A stretch of 53,604 bases of DNA from Alphaproteobacteria bacterium (GTDB taxonomy: Bacteria > Pseudomonadota > Alphaproteobacteria > Caulobacterales > Aquidulcibacteraceae). Location: assembly GCA_030430715.1 (NCBI GenBank), contig JAUIJZ010000011.1, forward strand, positions 1-53,604, in the 5' to 3' direction. The notes beneath the pieces are model-generated. The model was not told the origin of the DNA. It worked only from the letters and a program-made list of their open reading frames with translations, and did not search any database. This document shows, piece after piece, positions 45,592 through 53,604 of the stretch; within the stretch, counting starts at the first letter, position 1; each line of letters opens with the position of its first letter. Position numbers and translations under genes: made by a program.

Positions 45592-46048
45592 GCACGCGCA
45601 AGGGCTGCGGCAGGCGCGTGCGCGCGTCGCCACAGGCGGCGTCTAACTGTTCTTGGGTGAGCCCTTCGGCGTCGCGCAGGTCGGCCCCTGACAGGTTAGC
45701 CCCCTCAAGATGCGCGCCAGCAAGTTTGGCGCGGCGCAAATCCGCATCGGTGAAATCCGCGGCGTCAAAGCGCGCGCCAGTGGCGTCGGCGCGGCTTAGC
45801 ACGGCGCTGGAGAAATTGCTGCGGCTGAAATCCGAGTCGCGCATGCGCGCCCCGGCCAGGATACGGCCGCGCAAGTCGCAATCTTCGCATACGCCGCCAA
45901 AGCTCGGCGCTAGGCGCACAACATCGTCGCTGTCCGCGCGCTGCGCCAATGCTTGTCCGGTCCAAACGCCGAGCAGGGCGATTGCCGCGAGTGCGATGGG
46001 GCGAAATTGTGTCAGCACCGCGTCGTCATGCGCGCGCGAAAGATTCAC
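45578..46048 (-). CDS. Exported pentapeptide-repeat protein (first of two paralogs)
   Basis: The 156-residue product has a hydrophobic N-terminal segment (about 17-35, LAAIALLGVWTGQALA) that acts as signal or anchor. A CEDCDL motif (Cys54, Cys57) follows. About 14 pentapeptide units of the A(D/N)LXX kind build a right-handed beta-helix. The C-terminal module GLTQEQLDAACGD ends with Cys139 and Cys155. The four Cys fit two disulfides in the periplasm. Function unknown; the paralog 42 bp upstream shares the N- and C-terminal motifs. Confidence 0.8.
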   Translation of the reverse strand: MNLSRAHDDAVLTQFRPIALAAIALLGVWTGQALAQRADSDDVVRLAPSFGGVCEDCDLRGRILAGARMRDSDFSRSNFSSAVLSRADATGARFDAADFTDADLRRAKLAGAHLEGANLSGADLRDAEGLTQEQLDAACGDARTRLPQPLRVRGCD

Positions 46049-46090
46049 CGCCAGTGAAGATGCAGTAAGCGAGCTTTGTTACTTATTATT

Positions 46091-46615
46091 TCAACAGGTC
46101 GGGACGGTCAGGCCTGCTGGCAATTGTGTTGTTCCGTCTCCGCAAGCAGTATTGAGCTGTTCCTGCGTCAAACCTTGCGCGCCTGTAAGTTCAGCGCCGG
46201 AGATATCCGCGCCGGTGAGGTCCGCTCCGTCGAAGCGGGCATATCCGAGATAGGCGCCGACCAGGGTGGCGTGATCGAGATTGGCGTCTCGAAAGTCGGC
46301 GCGACCCAGTCGCGCGCCGAAGAAATTGGTCAACGAAGCATTGGCGCTTTGGAAGCTGGCGCGATCGGCGATGGCGACGCTGAGGTTGGCCTGGCGGATA
46401 CGCGAGCTGGAAAAATCGCGCCCGGCCACGTTTTGGTAGGCGAGATCAATCTGGAATAGATCGCAGCCTGAGCAGGCGGCGCCCCCACGCACGCGGGCTG
46501 CGATGCTATCGCGTTCGGCCTGGTTGGTGATCGGACCTCCCGTCGCAGACGGGGGCTGCGCGAAAGCGGGCGAGGTTAAGCTTAAGAGGCAAGCGAACAG
46601 GGCGGCGCGTTTCAT
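46091..46615 (-). CDS. Exported pentapeptide-repeat protein (second of two paralogs)
   Basis: This 174-residue protein starts at ATG 46615 with a clear signal peptide (ALFACLLSLTSPAFA). It carries CSGCDL (Cys48, Cys51), a longer run of pentapeptide units, and the same C-terminal module GLTQEQLNTACGD with Cys158 and Cys174. It is a paralog of the gene just downstream. The shared Cys frame marks them as one exported family. The frame is open to 46822, but that extension has no signal and overlaps the next gene. Function unknown. Confidence 0.8.
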   Translation of the reverse strand: MKRAALFACLLSLTSPAFAQPPSATGGPITNQAERDSIAARVRGGAACSGCDLFQIDLAYQNVAGRDFSSSRIRQANLSVAIADRASFQSANASLTNFFGARLGRADFRDANLDHATLVGAYLGYARFDGADLTGADISGAELTGAQGLTQEQLNTACGDGTTQLPAGLTVPTC

Positions 46616-46682
46616 TTCGGCGCATCTCCGGCGAAAATTTCCCCTGTCGTCGCAGGACCGGCGCCACTTCACTTTCCGTGTG

Positions 46683-47003
46683 CTACCCGCCCCGGCAGTT
46701 GACTGGTGCGGCGCGTCCCACTTCCCATTGCCCGCTCGCGCCGCTGCCGCGAAAGCCATAGCGGCCATTGGAATAATAATCGCCGCCCGCATTCGGGAGC
46801 ACCATTGACGGGCCGCCGACAATAGCGACGCGCGCTTCGGTCGCGTGCGCTTCGACCATCAACTGAGTGCCGTCAGCGCAATTATAAGCGATCGGCCCAT
46901 CCACAGGCAGTGGCGGCGGGCGCCCGCTCTGACCGATTGGCTCATAGGGAGAAGTCGAACAGGCCGCGAGGGCGAGTAGAACACCGAGCACAAGAACGCG
47001 CAT
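46683..47003 (-). CDS. MliC-like lysozyme inhibitor lipoprotein
   Basis: The 106-residue lipoprotein has a lipobox ending at Cys15 (LALAAC) and a small beta domain from Cys42 to Cys103. The pattern YNCADGTQLMVEA, SNGRYGFRGSG and GRAAPVNC resembles MliC/PliC inhibitors of c-type lysozyme. AGGAGG precedes the ATG at 47003. It lies 16 bp after pyrC on the same strand, so it may be co-transcribed with pyrBC, and it leads the exported cluster with the two pentapeptide proteins. Assignment is by motif memory. Confidence 0.7.
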   Translation of the reverse strand: MRVLVLGVLLALAACSTSPYEPIGQSGRPPPLPVDGPIAYNCADGTQLMVEAHATEARVAIVGGPSMVLPNAGGDYYSNGRYGFRGSGASGQWEVGRAAPVNCRGG

Positions 47004-47019
47004 GGCTATTCCTCCTAAC

Positions 47020-48303
47020 TTAAGCGCCAAACACCGTTTTGCCGGCGATGAATGTTCGCTTCACAGCGCCTTGCATCAATTTCTCGTCAAACGGCGAATT
47101 ATTCGACTTGGAGCGCAGCGTATCGGAGTCGAGCCGGAACGGGGCTGCAACGTCGAGCAATATGATGTCGGCGGGCGCGCCCTTGGCGAGCCGGCCTTGT
47201 GGCAATTTCAAGAGTTCCGCAGGTTTTTGGGTCACGGCGCGTAAGACTTGAGTGAGCGGGATGTCGTCTCGGTGATGCAAGCTGAGCGCGCCGGGCAGCA
47301 GCGTTTCCAGCCCAACCGCGCCGAACGCCGCCTCGGCGAACGGCAAACGCTTGTCTTCGGCGGGACGTGGGTCGTGACCGGAGACGATCACATCGATCAA
47401 CCCGTCGCGCACAGCATTGACAAGCGCGGCGCGGTCGTCTTCGGCGCGCAGCGGCGGCGAGAGCTTGGCGAAGGTGCGATAGCCGTCGACGTCGTTCTCG
47501 TTCAGTACAAGATGATGCACGTTGACGCTGGCGACGGCATCGACTCCGCGGTCCTTGGCGCGGTTCAGGATGGGCAGCGTCAGCGCCGAGGAGAGCATGT
47601 CCAGAAGCAGACGGCCGCGTGTGAGTTCAGCGAGCATGAGATCGCGTTCAGCCATGATGGCTTCGGCCGCGGCGGGAATGCCGGCGAGGCCGAGACGGGC
47701 GGCCAACTCGCCCTCATGCATGACCCCGCCCTCAGCCAGGAACGGATCTTCCGGGCGATGCGCGACGAGGGCGCCGAAAGTGCTGGCGTAAGAGAGCGCG
47801 CGGCGCAGCACGCGGCTGTCGACGATTGGTTTGTCGCCATTAGAGAACATTACCGCGCCCGCTTCGGCCATCAGGCCGATCTCGGTCATGAGTTCGCCAT
47901 CGAGATGCTTGGTGAGGGCGGCGGCGGGAAGGATGCGAACGCCGCCAGAGCGATCCGGCCCGCGCCGGATGACATAATCGACGAGACTTTGATCGTCGAT
48001 GATCGGCGTGGTGTTGGGCATCATCACCATGGTGGTGACACCGCCCGCCGCCGCAGCGCGCCCGGCGCTCTTGAACGTCTCTTTGTGTTCGGCGCCGGGC
48101 TCGCCAATTATGACGCGCATATCGATCAGGCCGGGCGCGACATGGGCGCCGTCGGCATCAATGATCTCGGCGCCGTCAGGCGCGCTCGTGATTGCGCCAA
48201 CATCGAGGATGCTGTCGTCGAACAGAATAGCGCCTGTTTCGACCTTGCTCTTGGCAGGATCGATCAGCTGGGCGTTGGTGATGAGTGTTGGCCGCGTGCT
48301 CAT
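47020..48303 (-). CDS. pyrC: Dihydroorotase-like protein lacking catalytic ligands (PyrC')
   Basis: The 427-residue amidohydrolase fold aligns along its length with dihydroorotase (PGLIDMRVIIGEPG, NTTPIIDDQ, VNVHHL, LPFAEAAFGAVGLETLLP). Key residues are missing. The metal site HxH is replaced by Arg63 and Ile65 in DMRVI. The catalytic Asp is Gly309 in SGHDPRP, where active enzymes have TDHAPH. A further His is lost in LLDMLSS. His182 and the VHH motif remain. Pseudomonas PyrC' is a known inactive dihydroorotase that assembles with aspartate carbamoyltransferase; the same is likely here. It follows pyrB and a small ORF. Confidence 0.92.
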   Translation of the reverse strand: MSTRPTLITNAQLIDPAKSKVETGAILFDDSILDVGAITSAPDGAEIIDADGAHVAPGLIDMRVIIGEPGAEHKETFKSAGRAAAAGGVTTMVMMPNTTPIIDDQSLVDYVIRRGPDRSGGVRILPAAALTKHLDGELMTEIGLMAEAGAVMFSNGDKPIVDSRVLRRALSYASTFGALVAHRPEDPFLAEGGVMHEGELAARLGLAGIPAAAEAIMAERDLMLAELTRGRLLLDMLSSALTLPILNRAKDRGVDAVASVNVHHLVLNENDVDGYRTFAKLSPPLRAEDDRAALVNAVRDGLIDVIVSGHDPRPAEDKRLPFAEAAFGAVGLETLLPGALSLHHRDDIPLTQVLRAVTQKPAELLKLPQGRLAKGAPADIILLDVAAPFRLDSDTLRSKSNNSPFDEKLMQGAVKRTFIAGKTVFGA

Positions 48304-48319
48304 GTATTTGTCTTGGGCG

Positions 48320-48469
48320 TCATTTCTTTTTCATCGCCACATTGAGCGTCGTTGAGAACGCAATGGCGATGATGAAGGGCACCCAGATCGGCAGCGTGCC
48401 GAGCCCGGGCGTTTCCAGCGCCCCGGCCAAGTGATCGTCCACGCACCACCAGAGCAGAAACATCCACAT
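48320..48469 (-). CDS. 49-residue membrane micro-protein between pyrB and pyrC
   Basis: ATG at 48469 is preceded by GAGGAG and followed by a product starting MWMFLLWWCVDDHLAGALET, with a second hydrophobic segment LPIWVPFIIAIAFSTTLNVA and a KKK tail. This gives one or two membrane helices. Third codon positions are about 84 per cent G or C, as in true genes here, while the overlapping 61-codon frame is not. It fills the gap between pyrB and pyrC almost exactly. No family recognised. Confidence 0.65.
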   Translation of the reverse strand: MWMFLLWWCVDDHLAGALETPGLGTLPIWVPFIIAIAFSTTLNVAMKKK

Positions 48470-48481
48470 GTCCGCGTCTCC

Positions 48482-49471
48482 TCATGCCGCGCCCTCTGCG
48501 CCGCGATCAGCGAGCGCTTCCAGCACCGCCATGCGCACCGCCACGCCCATGCGCACCTGCGTTTCGATGAGCGAGACGTTGGGATTGTCGGCGACGCTGC
48601 TGTCGATCTCGACGCCGCGATTCATCGGGCCGGGGTGCATAACGAGCGCGCCGGGCTTGGCGAGTTTGAGTTTGTCTTCATCGAGACCGTAGAACCAGAA
48701 ATATTCCCGCGCCGAAGGGAAGAAGCCGCCTGCCATGCGCTCGCGCTGCACGCGCAGCATCATGATGACGTCGACGTCTTTGATGCCATCGCGCATGCTG
48801 TGGAAGATACGCGCCCCCCAGCGCTCGGCGCTGTCCGGCAAAAGCGTTGGCGGGCCGACGAGATGCACTTGCGCCCCGAGCAGATTCAGCAGGTTCACAT
48901 TCGAGCGCGCCACACGTGAGTGCAGCACGTCGCCGCAAATTGCGACCTTCAGCCCCTCGATGGCGCCGAGCTGTGAGCGGATAGTGAAAGCGTCGAGCAA
49001 GGCTTGCGTTGGATGTTCGTGTTGACCGTCACCGGCATTGATGACGGCGCAATCGACTTTTTGCGCAAGCAGTTCGGCCGCGCCCGATGCGCCGTGGCGC
49101 ACAACGAGAAGATCCGCGCGCATCGCGTTGAGCGTGGCGGCGGTGTCGATCAGCGTTTCTCCTTTCGCAACGGAAGAGGATTTGACCGACATGTTGACGA
49201 CATCCGCGCCCATGCGTTTGCCGGCGAGTTCGAAGCTCGATTGCGTGCGCGTTGAGTTTTCGAAGAAAAGATTGATCAGCGTGCGCCCGCGCAGCGTGTC
49301 GAGCTTTTTGATCTTCTGTTCGAGTAGCGGCGCGAAGGCCTCAGCGCGGTCGAGTAAGCTTTCGGCTTCGGAACGATCGAGGCTGGTGGTGGAAAGCAGG
49401 TGCCTGTTGCGAAAACGGGCTGGGCTCGATCGGGCTTCGGATTTTGTCATGCCGGTCTGTCGCTGAGCCAT
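48482..49471 (-). CDS. pyrB: Aspartate carbamoyltransferase catalytic subunit
   Basis: This 329-residue enzyme makes carbamoyl aspartate in pyrimidine synthesis. It has the carbamoyl phosphate motif STRTQSS (73-79), [10 protein letters not shown], the aspartate-binding segment around RVQRERM, and [11 protein letters not shown]. Starts at 49471 (used) or 49450 (MTKSEARS) are both possible because neither has a clear ribosome site. The neighbouring inactive PyrC' suggests a PyrB-PyrC' complex of the Pseudomonas type. Confidence 0.96.
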   Translation of the reverse strand: MAQRQTGMTKSEARSSPARFRNRHLLSTTSLDRSEAESLLDRAEAFAPLLEQKIKKLDTLRGRTLINLFFENSTRTQSSFELAGKRMGADVVNMSVKSSSVAKGETLIDTAATLNAMRADLLVVRHGASGAAELLAQKVDCAVINAGDGQHEHPTQALLDAFTIRSQLGAIEGLKVAICGDVLHSRVARSNVNLLNLLGAQVHLVGPPTLLPDSAERWGARIFHSMRDGIKDVDVIMMLRVQRERMAGGFFPSAREYFWFYGLDEDKLKLAKPGALVMHPGPMNRGVEIDSSVADNPNVSLIETQVRMGVAVRMAVLEALADRGAEGAA

Positions 49472-49638
49472 ATGCGCTTGTTAAGCCGTGTGGCCGAACC
49501 GCCGCAAGCGTGACGAAGACATGGCGAAGAATTTCGTTTCAGCCCTATTGGCGCCTCGGACTCCGTCTTGTATCCGTTTTGTTCTCTTTTTGAGAGCGGG
49601 CGGGGTATGACGGGGCTTTAGAACTAGGAGGCGGCGTA

Positions 49639-49890
49639 ATGAAAACGCACCCCAAACGTGAAGAACTTTCATCGCCACTGCGTCCGGTCGGATTGGCAAT
49701 GGCGGCTGTGGTGGCGGGGTTAGGGGCCGGCAAAGCGCCGGCGCCCGAGGCGCGCGCGCAGGCGCCGATGGAGCCCTCGACACGGGAGCAGAGCTACGCG
49801 GTTGATCCGACGAACCATCCCAGTTTTGAGGAAGATCCCAACATGGTGGTTGGCCGGAGCGAGCCGGTGGCGCCTTTTGGCGAGGATTAA
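49639..49890 (+). CDS. Small exported or membrane-anchored protein
   Basis: This 83-residue protein has AGGAGG 8 nt before ATG 49639, a hydrophobic Ala/Val/Gly stretch (PVGLAMAAVVAGLGAG) that may be a signal or anchor, and an acidic Pro-rich tail (AVDPTNHPSFEEDPNMVVG). No family recognised. Its end overlaps the convergent AEC transporter by 4 bp. Confidence 0.6.
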   Translation: MKTHPKREELSSPLRPVGLAMAAVVAGLGAGKAPAPEARAQAPMEPSTREQSYAVDPTNHPSFEEDPNMVVGRSEPVAPFGED

Positions 49891-50804
49891 GGCAGAGTGA
49901 GTGCGACGACGATGGGCATGGTGATGAAGCAGAGCAGCGTCGTGGCGGTGACGAGCGCCGCCATGAGCTCGGCATTGCCGCCCATCTCTCGCGCCAACGT
50001 GTAGCCAGCAGCCGCTGTCGGCGTAGCGCCAACGCCTGCCGCGACGGCTGCGCCTAAAGGCCCTGCTCCCATGAGAGTGGCCGTGCTCCACAAAACGGCT
50101 GGCATGACGAGCAGCTTGAGCGTGACGGCTGTCGCCGTTTGCGGACCGGCGGCGCGCACGGCGCGGAAGTCGAGCCCGGCGCCGACGCAAATCAGCGCGA
50201 CGGGCATGGCGGCGTCGCCCAACAAATTGAGCGCGTGTGTGAGCGGTCCCAATTCGCGCAAGCCAAGGGCGTTCGTGGCGAGGCCGGCAGCGCAGCCCAG
50301 TATGAGCGGGTTGGCGATGATCTGGTCGATGACGGCGCGCCATGACGCCAAGCGCGTCGCGCCCCATCGCGCCAGCACCAGCACGCACACGACATTGATC
50401 AGCAGAACGAGCGGTCCGAAGGCGAGCGCAAGCAAATCGAGCCCGGCCTGGCCGTAAAGCGGCAAAGCGGCAGCGAGCAGAACGAAGCCGTTCCAGCGTA
50501 CTGAGCCCTGAAACACACTAGTGAAGGACGGGCCATCATTGCGAAAGAACAGCCGAGTTGCCAGGGCCAGCGCCATCATGACGAGAAAGCCAAGGATAAT
50601 TCCGCTCAGAAAACGCGCGGAGGTGAAGTCAGCGAAATCGGCGCGCTGCGAGATCGTGAACAAGAATGCCGGATAGAGCACAAAATAGCCGAAGCGATTG
50701 ACTATGCCGAAGGCTTCAGGCGTGGCGAGGCGGCGCGCGCGTGCGGCCCAGCCGAGTGCTATCAGAATGAAGACTGGGCCGAGGCCCGCGAGCACGTCGC
50801 TCAT
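49887..50804 (-). CDS. AEC-family transporter
   Basis: This 305-residue protein has ten predicted hydrophobic helices with the auxin efflux carrier (AEC) fold, including the NPLILGCAAGLATNALGL motif at a helix break and CVGAGLD-like repeats. AEC members export organic acids or related anions; the substrate is unknown. Its ATG overlaps the ruvX stop by 4 bp. Confidence 0.88.
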   Translation of the reverse strand: MSDVLAGLGPVFILIALGWAARARRLATPEAFGIVNRFGYFVLYPAFLFTISQRADFADFTSARFLSGIILGFLVMMALALATRLFFRNDGPSFTSVFQGSVRWNGFVLLAAALPLYGQAGLDLLALAFGPLVLLINVVCVLVLARWGATRLASWRAVIDQIIANPLILGCAAGLATNALGLRELGPLTHALNLLGDAAMPVALICVGAGLDFRAVRAAGPQTATAVTLKLLVMPAVLWSTATLMGAGPLGAAVAAGVGATPTAAAGYTLAREMGGNAELMAALVTATTLLCFITMPIVVALTLP

Positions 50805-51274
50805 CGTGCAGCGCGCTCCTGCATGGCGTCGAGCGCGCCTTGGAGCATGTAGGCGGCTGCCATTTTATCGACGACCTCGCCGCGCCGCTTACGGCTGGCG
50901 TCGCCCTCGATCAACGTACGCGTGACGGCGGCGGTGGAAAGCCGTTCGTCCCACAACAAAAGCGGCGCGTCGCGCTGGGCGAGAAGGTTGCGTGCGAAGG
51001 CGCGCGCCGATTGCGCCGCAGGGCCGGAAGAGCCGTCCATATTGAGCGGGAGGCCGACAACGAAGCCGGCGCATTGGCGCGCATCGAACAGTTTGAGGAT
51101 GGCCGCCGCGTCGGTAGCGAATTTGGCGCGCGTGATGGTCTCAAGCGACGAGGCGATCAGACGCGAGACATCGCTGATGGCGATTCCAATGCGCTTCTCG
51201 CCTGGGTCGATGCCCATCAGGGCGCCGCGCGGAGGTAAAGCGGTTGTGAATTCGGGGAGGGCGAGCAGCGGCAT
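50801..51274 (-). CDS. ruvX: Pre-16S rRNA nuclease YqgF/RuvX
   Basis: This 157-residue RNase H-fold protein has GIDPGEKRIGIAISD (catalytic Asp near 23), VVGLPLNMDGSSGPAAQ and LLWDERLSTAAV. YqgF processes the 16S rRNA 5' end and was earlier named a Holliday junction resolvase-like protein. An N-terminal extension of about 20 residues precedes the core, as in other alphaproteobacteria. It is coupled to the AEC transporter gene. Confidence 0.93.
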   Translation of the reverse strand: MPLLALPEFTTALPPRGALMGIDPGEKRIGIAISDVSRLIASSLETITRAKFATDAAAILKLFDARQCAGFVVGLPLNMDGSSGPAAQSARAFARNLLAQRDAPLLLWDERLSTAAVTRTLIEGDASRKRRGEVVDKMAAAYMLQGALDAMQERAAR

Positions 51275-51340
51275 GAAGAAACTGCGTCATCACTCGGCGC
51301 GCCCTTGCATCAGGTCAAGGATGGGCTTTGGATAAGAGCC

Positions 51341-51784
51341 ATGATCCGCGCTCTCATTTTGCTCGGCGCGCTGAGCCTCACGGCCTGCGCCGCCCCCGCC
51401 GCTTCCGACCGTGCGCCCGATCCCGATCTGGCGTTCGCCTTGGGCTACGATCTGAGCTGTGACGCCAGCGAGGCGGTTCATTGTCCGCCTGGCGGTTGCG
51501 CGGCGGGTCAGACGGGCGAAACGTCGACGCTGCATATATCACTCAGCGTGCCGGATCGGGGCGGGGCGGGCCGTTTTTGCATCGCCACTGGCTGTGAGGA
51601 CGCGCAATTCGAGCCTATGCTGACCCGCGCTCAGGGCTGGACCGCCCGGATGCGCACGAACGACCGCACCAACTACAACGCCGATCTGGAAATATCGCGC
51701 AATTTGAGAGAGTTCACTCTTCGAAATGGCGGTGCGGACGGTGTTGATACGTGGACAGGGACCTGCAACGCCGCTGGCTCTTGA
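51341..51784 (+). CDS. Cys-rich lipoprotein of unknown function
   Basis: The 147-residue product has a lipoprotein signal with Cys16 (LGALSLTAC) and six more Cys in a mature domain: LSCDASEAVHC, PPGGC, GRFCIATGC and WTGTC. The middle segment STLHISLSVPDRGGAGRFC looks like a compact disulfide-held beta domain. I do not recognise the family. The start ATG 51341 is chosen because the upstream extension (to 51305) has no signal peptide. It is transcribed toward gatC with a 45-bp gap. Confidence 0.65.
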   Translation: MIRALILLGALSLTACAAPAASDRAPDPDLAFALGYDLSCDASEAVHCPPGGCAAGQTGETSTLHISLSVPDRGGAGRFCIATGCEDAQFEPMLTRAQGWTARMRTNDRTNYNADLEISRNLREFTLRNGGADGVDTWTGTCNAAGS

Positions 51785-51829
51785 ACGGGTGATGCGAGCC
51801 CTATAAGCCCGCACCCCCAGAGGCGTTGC

Positions 51830-52120
51830 ATGTCGATTGACGAAAAAACCGTACGTAAAGTGGCCAAGCTGGCGCGGCTAGCCTTGCCCGAGGAGCGCGT
51901 TGCGCCGATGGCGCAGGAGCTCTCCGGCATCATGGATTGGATCGAGCAGCTCAATGAGGTCGACATCGAGGGCGTCGAGCCGATGACCAGTGCGGTCGAG
52001 GGCGCGCGGCTATCCATGCGCGAGGATGTGGTCACCGATGGCGAAAATCCCCAGCGCGTGCTGGCGAATGCGCCGAAATCCGAAGATGGCTTCTTTGTCG
52101 TGCCGAAGGTGGTCGAGTGA
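51830..52120 (+). CDS. gatC: Asp/Glu-tRNA amidotransferase subunit C
   Basis: This 96-residue GatC ([37 protein letters not shown]) wraps around GatA and GatB. With them it turns Asp-tRNA-Asn or Glu-tRNA-Gln into the amide form. It overlaps gatA in a GTGA. GatCAB is the partner that a non-discriminating AspRS would require. Confidence 0.96.
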   Translation: MSIDEKTVRKVAKLARLALPEERVAPMAQELSGIMDWIEQLNEVDIEGVEPMTSAVEGARLSMREDVVTDGENPQRVLANAPKSEDGFFVVPKVVE

Positions 52121-53595
52121 CTGACCTCACCAATCTAACGCTCGCGCAGGCTCTCGACGGCATGGAGAAGAAGCAATTCTCCTCCGCCGAACTCACCAAC
52201 GCATTCATTGGCGCGATCGACGCCGCCAACCCTAAGCTCAACGCCTATGTTGTGACGACGCCGGAGAAGGCGCGCGCGCAAGCCAAGGCGAGCGATGAAC
52301 GCCGCGCCGCTGGCAAGGCAGGCCCGCTTGAGGGCGCGCCGCTCGGCATCAAGGATTTATTCTGCACCGAAGGCGTGCGGACGACGGCCTGCTCAAACAT
52401 TCTTGGCGAATTCACGCCGACCTATGAGAGCACGGTGACCAGCCAGCTCTTCCGCGATGGCGCGGTGATGCTGGGCAAACTCAATCTCGATGAATTCGCG
52501 ATGGGTTCGTCAAACGAAACCAGCGCTTTTGGGCCGGTGGTCAATCCGTGGCGGCGCGGTAATGAGGATGTCAAGCTCACGCCGGGCGGCTCGTCGGGCG
52601 GTAGCGCAGCGGCGGTAGCCGCGGATTTGTGCCTGGGTGCGACCGCGACCGATACGGGCGGTTCTATCCGCCAACCTGCGGCCTTCACCGGCACAGTGGG
52701 CATCAAACCGACGTATGGGCGCTGCTCGCGTTGGGGCGTTGTCGCGTTTGCGTCATCGCTAGATCAGGCGGGGCCGATTGCGAAGAGTGTGGAAGATTCC
52801 GCGCTGCTGCTGCAATCGATGGCCGGGCATGATCCGAAGGACTCGACCTCCCTGCCGGCGCCGCTGCCGGACTTTCGCGCCGCCTGTTCGCGTTCGCTTA
52901 AGGGCATGACCATTGGCGTGCCTGACGAATATCGTATCGACGGCATGCCGGAAGAGATCGAGAAGCTGTGGGCGCAGGGCGTCGAATGGGCCAAGGACGC
53001 GGGCGCCAAGATCAAACCGATCAGCCTGAAACACACCAAATACGCGCTGCCCGCTTATTATATCGTGGCGCCGGCCGAGGCTTCGTCCAACCTCGCGCGC
53101 TATGATGGCATGCGCTATGGCGCGCGCCAGAGCGGCAAGGATCTTGTCGGCACATATGAAGCTACCCGCGCCAAGGGTTTCGGTGCAGAAGTGCAGCGGC
53201 GTATCCTGATCGGCACGTACGTTTTGAGCGCCGGCTATTACGACGCCTATTATTTGCGTGCGCAGAAAGTGCGCCAGCGCATCGCGCAGGATTTCCGCGA
53301 CGCGTTTGAGGATGTCGATGCGATCCTTGCGCCGGCGACGCCGTCATCGGCGTTTGCGCTCGGCGAAAAGTCGGGCGATCCGATCGCCATGTATCTGAAC
53401 GACATCTTCACTGTGACGGCGAATCTCGCGGGGCTACCCGCATTGGCGCTGCCGGCCGCGACCGATAGCCAAGGCTTGCCGCTCGGTTTGCAGGTGATCG
53501 GCAAGGCGCTCGATGAGGAAAGCGTGTTCGCTGTGAGCGCTGCGCTAGAGAAAGCCGCGGACTTCCGCGCCAAGCCCGCGAAATGGTGGGCGTAG
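52117..53595 (+). CDS. gatA: Asp/Glu-tRNA amidotransferase subunit A
   Basis: This 492-residue amidase-signature enzyme releases ammonia from Gln for the GatB kinase site. The triad is Lys79 in GIKDLF, Ser159 in PGGSSGGS and nucleophile Ser183 in [11 protein letters not shown]. The start is GTG 52117, overlapping gatC. Only 9 bases follow its stop; the ATG at 53597 could open another gene (gatB is the usual next one), but this cannot be judged. Confidence 0.97.
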   Translation: MTDLTNLTLAQALDGMEKKQFSSAELTNAFIGAIDAANPKLNAYVVTTPEKARAQAKASDERRAAGKAGPLEGAPLGIKDLFCTEGVRTTACSNILGEFTPTYESTVTSQLFRDGAVMLGKLNLDEFAMGSSNETSAFGPVVNPWRRGNEDVKLTPGGSSGGSAAAVAADLCLGATATDTGGSIRQPAAFTGTVGIKPTYGRCSRWGVVAFASSLDQAGPIAKSVEDSALLLQSMAGHDPKDSTSLPAPLPDFRAACSRSLKGMTIGVPDEYRIDGMPEEIEKLWAQGVEWAKDAGAKIKPISLKHTKYALPAYYIVAPAEASSNLARYDGMRYGARQSGKDLVGTYEATRAKGFGAEVQRRILIGTYVLSAGYYDAYYLRAQKVRQRIAQDFRDAFEDVDAILAPATPSSAFALGEKSGDPIAMYLNDIFTVTANLAGLPALALPAATDSQGLPLGLQVIGKALDEESVFAVSAALEKAADFRAKPAKWWA

Positions 53596-53604
53596 CATGG
53601 AGGG

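Noticed and set aside
47248-48345. 365-codon plus-strand frame over pyrC
   Set aside because: Shadow frame; the minus strand holds dihydroorotase-fold motifs.
48300-48485. 61-codon minus-strand frame between pyrB and pyrC with 4-bp overlaps at both ends
   Set aside because: Codon third positions are AT-rich for this genome and the product is His/Arg-rich with no structure; the 49-codon frame in another register has better codon use and membrane character.
1-53604. CRISPR array, prophage, integrase, transposase or toxin-antitoxin pair
   Set aside because: No regular spacer repeat and no gene with such motifs was seen; gene content is chromosomal core throughout.

Overview
The window is a GC-rich, gene-dense chromosomal segment with almost only housekeeping genes. 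It has no insertion sequence, prophage, CRISPR array or rRNA. Gene content and order suggest an alphaproteobacterium, probably of the Caulobacterales / Hyphomonadaceae type. The pointers are lptF-lptG-lptD-surA-pdxA-rsmA in one operon, pyrB beside a dihydroorotase-like pyrC without metal ligands, a long ribosomal protein L9, a short Hda-type DnaA regulator, a Caulobacter/Xanthomonas-type TonB receptor and GatCAB genes. This placement is inference from families; no database was searched.

Layout. 1-5.2 kb: a 5'-truncated DUF3137 protein, a CobW/COG0523 metal GTPase coupled to a WD40 protein, tRNA-Phe with a readable promoter, an M48 metallopeptidase lipoprotein and an MscS channel. 5.3-10 kb (minus strand): dnaB, alr, the MlaE/MlaF lipid transporter and a Trp-rich unknown, the last four joined by 4-bp overlaps. 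10.1-11.4 kb: rpsF-rpsR-rplI. 11.6-17.7 kb (plus strand): fabD-fabG-acpP-fabF-mltG, then yicC-gmk. 17.7-25.4 kb (minus strand): the outer-membrane assembly operon lptF-lptG-lptD-surA-pdxA-rsmA. 25.5-28.6 kb (plus strand): pepA-holC, two I78-type inhibitor lipoproteins, then ndk. 28.7-30.4 kb (minus strand): a 43-residue small protein, then purM-purN.

30.5-38.3 kb (plus strand): DUF2066, hda, ppk, ppx, DUF3297 and a cyclase-TolB-TPR fusion. 38.3-42.3 kb (minus strand): a TonB receptor followed by a beta-propeller phytase. 42.4-45.6 kb: rnd and aspS, divergent. 45.6-47 kb (minus strand): a lysozyme-inhibitor-like lipoprotein and two exported pentapeptide-repeat proteins. 47-49.5 kb (minus strand): pyrB, a 49-residue membrane micro-protein and the pseudo-dihydroorotase pyrC. 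49.6-53.6 kb: a small exported protein, an AEC transporter, ruvX, a Cys-rich lipoprotein and gatC-gatA.

Functional themes. Envelope building runs through the window: fatty acid synthesis, MltG, Lpt, SurA, Mla, MscS, M48. Phosphorus handling is concentrated at 32-42 kb, with polyphosphate synthesis and breakdown next to a putative phytate receptor and phytase. AspRS carries a His that suggests the non-discriminating form, which fits gatC-gatA. I see no obviously new multi-gene defence or mobile system. The less ordinary items are two micro-ORFs (49 and 43 codons), the catalytically dead-looking PyrC, the tandem I78 lipoproteins, the exported pentapeptide/MliC cluster and several DNA-level inverted or direct repeats. 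No gene-free stretch exceeds about 300 bases except 2771-3076, which holds tRNA-Phe and its promoter.
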